Source: CAZQSS01 sp964596405
GTDB lineage: Bacteria; Patescibacteriota; Patescibacteriia; Magasanikbacterales; UBA10003
Length of the DNA: 8,819 nt
Assembly: GCA_964596405.1 (NCBI GenBank)
Contig: CAZQSS010000036.1
Coordinates: 1-8,819, forward strand
Reading direction: 5' to 3'
The notes under the pieces were generated by a model. The model searched no databases and had not been told where the DNA came from. It saw only the letters and a program-made list of their open reading frames with translations. This document shows, one piece after another, positions 1-5,766 of this stretch. Numbering within the stretch: position 1 is the first letter of the stretch; each line of letters starts with the position of its first letter. A program made the position numbers and the translations under genes.

Positions 1-149
1 ATGGAAAAGTGAATATCTACGATTTCAGCATTCTGATGTTTTGGTGGCGGGCCGTGAAAATTATTAATCCCTGCGCTGACATTAACAAAGACGGCCAGGT
101 TAATCTGATTGATTTCAGCATTATGATGCATGCCTGGACGAAGAAATGA
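1..149 (+). CDS. C-terminal dockerin domain of a truncated secreted protein (5' end outside window)
   Basis: Reading from base 3, the last 48 residues form a type I dockerin with two F-hand repeats. The window opens inside the first calcium loop (GKVNIYDFSI). The second loop is complete, DINKDGQVNLID, with Asp1, Asn3, Asp5, Asn9 and Asp12 as expected calcium ligands. Each loop is followed by a matching helix start (DFSILMFWW and DFSIMMHAW), the duplicated pattern known for dockerins. The stop is TGA at 147-149. By family knowledge, dockerins dock proteins calcium-dependently onto cohesin modules. The next gene, 4 bp downstream, encodes two cohesin-like domains, so it is the obvious candidate partner (inference). 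The catalytic or adhesive part of this protein lies upstream and cannot be seen, so its function beyond docking is unknown. Confidence 0.85.
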   Translation, partial: GKVNIYDFSILMFWWRAVKIINPCADINKDGQVNLIDFSIMMHAWTKK

Positions 150-153
150 TTTT

Positions 154-2808
154 ATGTTACAGGCGATCCATTTGCCGTGTTCTAAAAAATTTACACATAC
201 TATGATACTTCCCAGTATCATAGTATGTGCGAGTTTGGTTATTTATTTTTTTGTTTTTTTTGTTTTTGCTCAAAAAACCGCCGCCGCCACTTTGTATTTT
301 TTACCTTCGGCGGGCGAGGCTGTTGACGAGGATTCATTGGTGGTGGAAGTTCGTTTGGACACTGAAGGGGAGACGGTTAACGTCTTGGAAGGAGCGGTAG
401 TGTATCCGGCCGGGAATGTTGAGATTTTGGACATCTCTGACGGCGGCAGTTTGCTTAGCCTTTGGCCGCAAAAGCCTATTGCCAAAGACGGGCGGATAGA
501 TTTTATCGGCGGCGCGCCGGGCGGGTATAAAGGCGACGGCAAACTTTTTTCCATAATTTTTAAACCCAAAGAAACGAGCTCGTTGTCCAAAATTACCCTG
601 ACGTGGGATGCCGCTTCTAAAATTTTATTGAACGACGGTTTAGGCACAGAAGCCGCTAAAAGATTTTTGGCGGGCAATTATGAAGTTTTTCCGATTGGCA
701 AAGAGGCGGTAAAAGTTGTCTCGGCCGATCATCCGGACCAAAACAGCTGGTATCCAAGCGGCATTTTGACGCTCCGCTGGGAGGTCAAACCGGAATTTTT
801 ATACAGTTATGTTCTTTCACAAGACCCGCTGGCTGAACCGGACGGCGAAGCGGAGGCGATTTTTAAAGAAGGGGTTGAGTATGCCGGCTTGGCGGACGGT
901 ATTTATTATTTTCATCTGAAAACGAAATCGCCAACCGGGAGCTGGAGCCGAAAATCAACTTTCAGGGCGATGATTGACGCCGCTCCGCCCGAGATAACGG
1001 AAGCGGCCGTGGCCCGCGATCCGGGAATTTTTAACGGCCGTTACTTTTTGAGTTTCGCGGTCCGCGACGCCGTTTCGGGCGTGGTCGAGGTCAGCGTGGC
1101 TGAAGGGGATGAAGAGGGGGGCAGTGTTTGGCGCGAAGCGGTTTCGCCACATCTGTTAAAAGACCAAAAAAGAATCAGTGAAATCAAAATTAAAGCGCGC
1201 GATAAAGCCGGCAATGAAACTGTTTATACCATACCGGCTGAAAAAGTTCGGTTAACGAAAGGATTTATAATTTGGTTTTTAGCCGTTGTAGTTTTTATTA
1301 TTTTGATTTTGGGGTGGCGCGCCAGAGCGAAGTTTTTTATTGTCATGGCCGCCATTTGGATTTTTGCGGGGTTGGCTCCATCAGCGACCTTAGCGCAGAC
1401 CAGACCCTCGGCTTCTTTATTTTTCGCGGTGCCGACCGGCACTTTTGCTCGCGGTGAAAATTTCAATGTGGCCGCGCGCCTCTCAAGCGCGGAAGAGACT
1501 ATTAACGCGGCCGAAGGCGTTATCAATTTTCCCAAAGATATTTTGGAGGTGACGAGTATTACCCGCGCCGGTTCCGTCTTTACGCTTTGGCCGCAGGAGC
1601 CGGTTTTTTCCAATGAAGAGGGCGCGGTTCATTTCGCGGGCGGCCTGCCTAACCCGGGTTTCAAAGGCCAATCCGCCGCGGTTTTTATCATCACTTTTCG
1701 CGGCAAAGCGGCCGGCGAAGCGACTGTTTATTTTTCTTCCGGAACGGTTTTAGCCAATGACGGTTTTGGCAGCGATATCACCAAAACTTTGGGCAGCGCC
1801 CGCTATGTGATTGCGGGTCAGGGAGCGGCGCCGGCCGTTCCGCCGGCCACTAAATTGGTTTTGCCGCCGCCGCCGATTATTTTTTCTTCAACCCATCCCG
1901 ATTCCAGCCAGTGGTATGCGGCGCGTGAGGCGCGTTTTTATTGGGATTTGCCCGCGGGCGTGGAAGCGGTACGCCTTTTGGTCGGCCAGATTCCTCAAGC
2001 CGCGCCGAGCGTGAGTTACGCGCCGCCGGTCAGCACCAAGTCAATCGCTAATTTAACCGACGGCGTTTGGTATTTTCACGCGCAGTTTCGGAACGCGGAC
2101 GGTTGGGGGTCGGCCAGTCATTTTCGTTTTCAGATTGATTCTACCAAGCCGGGATATTTTAATATAACTCAGGTTAAGCGTCGCGGAACGTCGCAAGAGC
2201 GCGCCCTTTTCTCTTTTGACGCCAGCGACAGCGGTTCGGGCATTGACCATTATTCAGTTCAGGTGGACGGCGGCGCCGCGGAAATTTGGGCTGATGACGG
2301 CAGCCATCTTTACGAAACGCCCGTTTTAAAATCGGGCCAGCATATTCTGAAAGCCCTGGCCGTGGACCGAGCCGGCAATTTTTTGGAGGCGACCAAAGAA
2401 TTTATCATTGAGGCGCCCCCGGCCCCGCCCCCGCCGCCTCCGCCGGCCGAGTTAACCATTGCCGCTCAGCCGTCGCCCTTTTCTCTTTTTGATTCTAGAA
2501 TCGTTTTGGCGGCATTGATTTTTTTGACTGCCATTTTTGGCTTTTTGATTTGGCTAGTTCGGCGCCGGCACGCTTCATTCAAGAAAATCATAAAAAAGGG
2601 CGCTCAAGAATCCGAAGAGGGGCTGCATAAAATTTTTGACGCGCTCAAAGAGAATTTTTCCGATAAAATTAAACTGCTTAATGAAGACGAGGATAAGCGG
2701 CGGGCGACCGATACCAACGAGAAAATAGTTAAACAAGTTAAGAAAGATTTAACCAATTTGGAAAAAGTTGCAAGGAAAAAAATCAGAGATGTGTTTAAAG
2801 ACGGTTAA
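154..2808 (+). CDS. Membrane-anchored protein with two cohesin-like domains, tandem-duplicated architecture
   Basis: The protein is built as two similar halves. Half one has a signal peptide ending near AAATLYF (about 289), a cohesin-like domain (289-690), a module starting HPDQNSWYPSG (730-980), an Ig-like module (980-1250) and a membrane segment (1261-1317). Half two has a signal-like hydrophobic segment (1333-1398), a second cohesin-like domain (1411-1815), an HPDSSQWY module (about 1900-2140), an Ig-like module, a proline-rich linker (2413-2450), a membrane segment (2494-2570) and a lysine-rich cytosolic helix. Both cohesins share LWPQxP, a GGxPxxGxKG-like stretch and NDGxG. The start is uncertain: ATG 154 is 4 bp after the dockerin stop and gives a KK-containing n-region. 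ATG 130 overlaps the dockerin gene and ATG 202 lies inside a hairpin. The likely role is surface display or docking of dockerin proteins (inference). No catalytic motif was seen. Confidence 0.8.
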   Translation: MLQAIHLPCSKKFTHTMILPSIIVCASLVIYFFVFFVFAQKTAAATLYFLPSAGEAVDEDSLVVEVRLDTEGETVNVLEGAVVYPAGNVEILDISDGGSLLSLWPQKPIAKDGRIDFIGGAPGGYKGDGKLFSIIFKPKETSSLSKITLTWDAASKILLNDGLGTEAAKRFLAGNYEVFPIGKEAVKVVSADHPDQNSWYPSGILTLRWEVKPEFLYSYVLSQDPLAEPDGEAEAIFKEGVEYAGLADGIYYFHLKTKSPTGSWSRKSTFRAMIDAAPPEITEAAVARDPGIFNGRYFLSFAVRDAVSGVVEVSVAEGDEEGGSVWREAVSPHLLKDQKRISEIKIKARDKAGNETVYTIPAEKVRLTKGFIIWFLAVVVFIILILGWRARAKFFIVMAAIWIFAGLAPSATLAQTRPSASLFFAVPTGTFARGENFNVAARLSSAEETINAAEGVINFPKDILEVTSITRAGSVFTLWPQEPVFSNEEGAVHFAGGLPNPGFKGQSAAVFIITFRGKAAGEATVYFSSGTVLANDGFGSDITKTLGSARYVIAGQGAAPAVPPATKLVLPPPPIIFSSTHPDSSQWYAAREARFYWDLPAGVEAVRLLVGQIPQAAPSVSYAPPVSTKSIANLTDGVWYFHAQFRNADGWGSASHFRFQIDSTKPGYFNITQVKRRGTSQERALFSFDASDSGSGIDHYSVQVDGGAAEIWADDGSHLYETPVLKSGQHILKALAVDRAGNFLEATKEFIIEAPPAPPPPPPPAELTIAAQPSPFSLFDSRIVLAALIFLTAIFGFLIWLVRRRHASFKKIIKKGAQESEEGLHKIFDALKENFSDKIKLLNEDEDKRRATDTNEKIVKQVKKDLTNLEKVARKKIRDVFKDG
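194..229. repeat. Perfect 16-bp inverted repeat with 4-nt loop
   Basis: The left arm is CACATACTATGATACT (194-209), the loop is TCCC (210-213) and the right arm (214-229) is its exact reverse complement, with no mismatch. It falls in the signal-peptide region of the cohesin gene and contains the alternative start ATG 202. A TATGAT -10-like hexamer appears on both strands because of the symmetry. No T-tract follows immediately, so it is not a canonical terminator. It could be a translational control hairpin, a protein-binding site or a small mobile palindrome; the sequence does not decide between these. Confidence 0.85.
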
Positions 2809-2837
2809 TTTTTCTTTCGCCGTCTTAAAGTCAGTTC

Positions 2838-2866
2838 TTGGCTTTTTCAGGCGGTTATGATAAAAT
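2838..2866 (+). promoter_or_regulatory. Predicted sigma70-type promoter for rseP, with palindrome at -10
   Basis: The -35-like TTGGCT (2838-2843) is separated by 17 bp from TAAAAT (2861-2866), and TG at 2858-2859 gives an extended -10. The expected transcription start is near 2873, at or one base before ATG 2874, so the mRNA would be leaderless. ATGATAA (2857-2863) and TTATCAT (2869-2875) form a 7-bp inverted repeat over the -10 and start codon, a possible operator (inference). Confidence 0.6.
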
Positions 2867-2873
2867 ACTTATC

Positions 2874-4190
2874 ATGCTGGTAACCTTGCTTATTTTTATA
2901 GCGGTTTTAGCCATTTTGGTCCTCGCTCATGAGTGGGGTCATTTTATAGCCGCGCGGAAAAACGGCATCCGCGTGGATGAGTTTGGCTTTGGCTTTCCGC
3001 CGCGGATTTTTGGCATCCAGATTTTTACCGGTCAAGAATTAAAGAAGGTTGGTGAAACCGAGACGGTTGAAGCAAAAATTGATACTTATAATTTGCCTGA
3101 CGGGCGAGAAGTAATTGAAGAAAAGATAGTGGATAAGATTAAAGAAGTTGACGTGGCGGTGCCGGTGAAGCGTTGGCAATTTGTCTGGGGTAATAAAGAT
3201 GTTCCGTCGACACCCTATGGTTTTAAGGGCGGCACGGTTTATTCTTTAAATTGGATTCCTCTGGGCGGTTTTGTAAAAATTAAAGGCGAAGCCGGCGATT
3301 TTGCCGACGAGCCGGACAGTTTTGTGTTTCAGCGGGTTTGGCGCCGCGCCATCGTATTATCGGCTGGCGTGACCATGAATTTTGTTTTGGCGGTGGTTTT
3401 TTTGGCTGTTGGTTTTATGATCGGTTTGCCCCAGTCGTTAGATAGTGTCAGCAGTCACGCTCGGATTACCGACGCCAAAATTGAAGTTCAGGGCGTACTG
3501 CCCGGTTCGCCGGCGGCTCTCTCCGGTGTTCAAATCGGCGATCGAATTGTCCGGGCGGATAATTTGACGAATTTGAGAGTGACGGATTTACAGAATTACA
3601 TGAATTTAAAGAACGGCCAGACCGTCTATTTTGGTTTTACGCGCGGTTCTGAATCGGTCGAGACGGAAATTACACCGGCCACTCTCAGCCAAACCGGCCG
3701 CGGCGGTATTGGTGTTTCTCTTTTGGAATCGGGCATTGTTTCTTACCCGTGGTACTGGGCATTTTTTGAAGGTTTAAGATCCGCTGTTCTTTTTTCTTGG
3801 GAAATTCTCAAAGCCTTTTGGTTTTTAATCGCGGGAATATTTAGAGGCGTGCCAATGGCGGAAAACTTGTCCGGGCCTGTGGGCATCGCGGTTTTAACCG
3901 GCCGGGTGGCCCGGTTGGGTTTTGTTTATCTTTTGCAGTTTACCGCCATGTTGTCGCTGAACTTGGCGATTCTTAATTTTTTACCATTACCGGCTTTAGA
4001 TGGCGGGCGTCTTTTATTTTTGGCGATTGAAAAGATTATCGGCCGGCCGGTCAAGCGGGTGGTGGAAAATTTGATCCACACCGTCGGTTTCGCCCTCCTG
4101 ATGCTTTTGGTGGTCTTCATTACCTATAAAGATGTAATGCGGTTTAGCGGCAATTTTGTCAGGCTCGGTAAAAAAATAATTGGCATCTGA
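2874..4190 (+). CDS. rseP: RseP-family site-2 protease (intramembrane zinc metalloprotease, M50)
   Basis: This is a membrane zinc protease that cleaves transmembrane substrates within the bilayer; in other bacteria it acts on anti-sigma factors and signal-peptide remnants. The 438-residue product starts with a hydrophobic helix carrying the zinc motif HEWGH (His19, Glu20, His23). The third ligand motif NFLPLPALDGG lies near the C-terminus, with Asp376. A PDZ domain occupies about 200-275 (GVLPGSPAALSGVQIGDRI), and several membrane helices surround it. ATG 2874 was chosen because it gives the family's usual MLVTLLIF start; an upstream TTG at 2838 would put the promoter inside the gene. About 74 charged residues (49-122) lie between IFGI and YSLNWIPLGGFVK, where E. 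coli RseP has a much shorter stretch. pheS begins one base after the stop, suggesting coupling. The substrate is unknown. Confidence 0.93.
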   Translation: MLVTLLIFIAVLAILVLAHEWGHFIAARKNGIRVDEFGFGFPPRIFGIQIFTGQELKKVGETETVEAKIDTYNLPDGREVIEEKIVDKIKEVDVAVPVKRWQFVWGNKDVPSTPYGFKGGTVYSLNWIPLGGFVKIKGEAGDFADEPDSFVFQRVWRRAIVLSAGVTMNFVLAVVFLAVGFMIGLPQSLDSVSSHARITDAKIEVQGVLPGSPAALSGVQIGDRIVRADNLTNLRVTDLQNYMNLKNGQTVYFGFTRGSESVETEITPATLSQTGRGGIGVSLLESGIVSYPWYWAFFEGLRSAVLFSWEILKAFWFLIAGIFRGVPMAENLSGPVGIAVLTGRVARLGFVYLLQFTAMLSLNLAILNFLPLPALDGGRLLFLAIEKIIGRPVKRVVENLIHTVGFALLMLLVVFITYKDVMRFSGNFVRLGKKIIGI

Positions 4191-4191
4191 T

Positions 4192-5244
4192 ATGCAAGCC
4201 AAACTGGAACAATTAAAAGAAGAGGCTCTTAAGGCCATTCGAGGCGCGAAAGACAAAATCCAGCTGGAAGAGTTGGAGAACAAGCTTTTGGGCCGAAAAA
4301 GCGGTGAACTGACCAATCTTTTGAAAGGCCTAAAGGATTTGAGCGACGAAATGAAAAAAACCGTCGGGCCTTTAGCCAACGAAGTAAAGACGGCGATTGA
4401 GAATGTTTTGGCCACTAAGCGTGAAGAAATAATAACACGGGAATGGCAGTCTTCTTTGAAAAATGAAGATTTGGACATCACTCAACCCGCCTTGCCACGG
4501 AGCGAGACCGGTCATTATAACCCCAATACTTTGGTTCAGCGGGATTTGGAAGAATTTTTTACTTCCATGGGTTTTATGGTTTTGGACGGGCCGGAGCTGG
4601 AAAGCGATTATTATAATTTTTCCGCTCTCAATATCCCCGAAACGCATCCGGCGCGGGATATGCAGGATACTTTTTATATCAAAGGCCACGCTGATTGGCT
4701 GATGCGCACGCATACTTCACCTATGCAGGTGCGGGCCATGCAAAAATACGGCCTGCCTGCCGGTAGGCAGGGCGCGCCGCTCCGGGCGATTGTGCCGGGC
4801 AAATGTTTTCGCAACGAAGCCACCGACGCCCGCCACGAACACACTCTTTATCAGTTGGAGGGTGTGGTGATAGATAAAGAGATTAATTTCGGTCACTTGA
4901 AAGGTATTTTGGAGTTGGTGGCCAAACATTTATACGGACCGGAAACCCGCGTGCGGTTGCGTCCCAAGTTTTATCCATTCGTTGAGCCGGGCGTGAATGG
5001 CGAAGTAACTTGTTTTTTGTGCCACGGTTTGGGTTGTAAGGTTTGCAAGGGCGGCGGTTGGCTGGAGATTTTTGGCGCCGGCTTGATTCACCCCAATGTT
5101 TTGCGCGAAGGCGGCATTGATCCGGAAAAATATCAGGGTTTGGCTTTTGGTTTTGGCCTGATGCGTTTGGCCATGTTGAAATACGGCATAGACGATGTCC
5201 GTTTGTTTGCCGGCGGTGATTTGAGATTTTTAAAACAATTCTAA
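4192..5244 (+). CDS. pheS: Phenylalanyl-tRNA synthetase alpha subunit
   Basis: This is the catalytic subunit of the alpha2beta2 enzyme that charges tRNA-Phe with phenylalanine. The 350-residue product has the N-terminal helical coiled-coil arm (1-90), then the class II core. HTSPMQVRAM is followed by motif 2 around Arg207 (FRNEATDARHEHTLYQLEG), and motif 3 is GFGLMRLAM with Arg325. A four-cysteine cluster (Cys274, Cys277, Cys282, Cys285) sits before the GAGLIHPNVLR segment and probably binds zinc; I recall a similar C-x2-C-x4-C-x2-C in other bacterial PheS proteins. The end LRFLKQF is the family's typical terminus. ATG 4192 is chosen; an in-frame TTG at 4180 would overlap rseP. A palindromic insert adds LPAGRQG before APLRAIVPG. 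In motif 3, Met324 stands where E. coli has Glu. Confidence 0.97.
   Translation: MQAKLEQLKEEALKAIRGAKDKIQLEELENKLLGRKSGELTNLLKGLKDLSDEMKKTVGPLANEVKTAIENVLATKREEIITREWQSSLKNEDLDITQPALPRSETGHYNPNTLVQRDLEEFFTSMGFMVLDGPELESDYYNFSALNIPETHPARDMQDTFYIKGHADWLMRTHTSPMQVRAMQKYGLPAGRQGAPLRAIVPGKCFRNEATDARHEHTLYQLEGVVIDKEINFGHLKGILELVAKHLYGPETRVRLRPKFYPFVEPGVNGEVTCFLCHGLGCKVCKGGGWLEIFGAGLIHPNVLREGGIDPEKYQGLAFGFGLMRLAMLKYGIDDVRLFAGGDLRFLKQF
4752..4771. repeat. Palindromic element read in frame inside pheS
   Basis: The arms CCTGCCT (4752-4758) and AGGCAGG (4765-4771) enclose GCCGGT, which can extend the stem by a G-U pair around CCGG. It encodes most of the peptide LPAGRQG (codons 4753-4773). Removing 21 bases restores the usual QKYG-APLRAIVPG join of PheS. 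I recall LPAGRQ-type inserts in other CPR proteins, which would make this a dispersed palindrome tolerated in coding sequence; no search supports this here. Confidence 0.75.
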
Positions 5245-5248
5245 TAAA

Positions 5249-5296
5249 CACAGATTAAACACAGATTTCGATTGTAAGTTGACACAGATCACAGAT
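5249..5296. repeat. Left CACAGAT array of the GxxExxY cassette
   Basis: CACAGAT occurs four times, at 5249, 5260, 5283 and 5290, the last two directly in tandem. The array starts four bases after the pheS stop and ends ten bases before the GxxExxY start. The inverted counterpart at 5722-5761 mirrors its order and rough spacing (11, 23 and 7 bp here; 8, 18 and 7 bp there, counted from the outside in). Confidence 0.85.
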
Positions 5297-5306
5297 TATT
5301 TAGTTT

Positions 5307-5729
5307 ATGGAAAAATTTTTTTTGGAGAAAGAATTAGGTTATAGATTGATGGGCTGTTTCTTCAAGGTTAGAAATTTATACGGCGTCGGCCATAGGGAAA
5401 TATTTTATGACAAGGCGTTAGACGATGTTTTGAAAGAAGAAAAATTAGATTTCGTGAATAAACCGCACATTTCCATTTATTCCTTACAGACAGGCAAAAA
5501 GATATCTTTTATCGTGCCGGATAAGTTAGTTCAAAACAAAATTATCGTTGAAATTAAGGCCAAGCCATTTTGTAATTTAGACGACATAAATCAGACGAGG
5601 GAATATTTAAAAATAACCGAATTTGAAATAGTCTATCTTGTTAATTTCGGCGAGAAAAATTTTAGACCTAAAAGGTACATTTATACAAACGATAACAAAT
5701 CTTTTCTCGCTCAAATGAAGCATCTGTGA
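5307..5729 (+). CDS. GxxExxY family protein (PD-(D/E)XK nuclease-like fold)
   Basis: The 140-residue product carries the naming motif GHREIFY (Gly28, Glu31, Tyr34), followed by VPDKLVQNKIIVEIKAKP, which supplies Asp72, Glu82 and Lys84. Together these form the expected E / D-x9-E-x-K active-site pattern of this family (PF13366-like). The family's cellular role and substrate are not established; nuclease activity is inferred from fold only. It is much richer in A+T than pheS and pheT, and CACAGAT arrays flank it on both sides. Its TGA stop (5727-5729) is formed inside the right-hand array. No Shine-Dalgarno motif precedes ATG 5307, which is the only reasonable start. Since pheS and pheT are normally contiguous, the gene was probably acquired after that operon formed. 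It is intact, with all motif residues present, so it may still be active. Confidence 0.88.
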   Translation: MEKFFLEKELGYRLMGCFFKVRNLYGVGHREIFYDKALDDVLKEEKLDFVNKPHISIYSLQTGKKISFIVPDKLVQNKIIVEIKAKPFCNLDDINQTREYLKITEFEIVYLVNFGEKNFRPKRYIYTNDNKSFLAQMKHL

Positions 5730-5761
5730 TCTGTGAATTCGTATTAATCTGTGTATCTGTG
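5722..5761. repeat. Right (inverted) CACAGAT array of the GxxExxY cassette
   Basis: ATCTGTG, the reverse complement of CACAGAT, occurs at 5722, 5729, 5747 and 5755; the first two are in tandem. The array supplies the TGA stop of the GxxExxY gene and ends five bases before the pheT ATG, so it also forms the whole pheT translation-initiation region. Confidence 0.85.
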
Positions 5762-5766
5762 ATTAT

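Larger units (their letters stand above)
5249..5761 (+). mobile_element. Putative GxxExxY insertion cassette between pheS and pheT
   Basis: This roughly 510-bp unit consists of inverted CACAGAT arrays around one AT-rich gene and sits exactly between two genes that are normally adjacent. A hand count over 5341-5700 gives about 32% G+C, against 45% and 65% in two 60-base samples of pheT. No transposase, recombinase or target-site duplication is visible, so self-mobility is not shown. The unit may move passively or by recombination between repeat arrays (inference). Confidence 0.45.

Noticed and set aside
130..153. ATG 130 as start of the cohesin gene
   Set aside because: It overlaps the end of the dockerin gene by 20 bases and adds a non-signal-like stretch; ATG 154, four bases after the dockerin stop, fits better. 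Not excluded.
241..268. T-rich run after the 194-229 hairpin as an intrinsic terminator
   Set aside because: The T-rich stretch begins about 11 bases after the stem and encodes the hydrophobic core of the signal peptide.
270..677. Reverse-strand open frame of 135 codons under the cohesin gene, and similar reverse frames under pheS and pheT
   Set aside because: They mirror the codon pattern of clearly real + strand genes and show no recognisable domain or start signal.
2798..2826. AAGACGG / CCGTCTT inverted repeat at the end of the cohesin gene as a terminator
   Set aside because: The loop is 15 nt, the stem only 7 bp, and no T-run follows.
2838..2873. TTG 2838 as the rseP start
   Set aside because: It would add twelve residues without homology to the family N-terminus, and the region contains a good promoter.
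4180..4191. TTG 4180 as the pheS start
   Set aside because: It lies within the end of rseP; ATG 4192 gives the usual PheS start and near-adjacent coupling.
5279..5306. Perfect TTGACA at 5279-5284 as a promoter for the GxxExxY gene
   Set aside because: The best -10 at acceptable spacing, TAGTTT, matches only three of six positions; TTGACA is partly made by the CACAGAT repeat.
5249..5761. CRISPR-like array of CACAGAT copies
   Set aside because: The units are 7 bp, unevenly spaced and inverted across a gene, with no spacers of uniform length.
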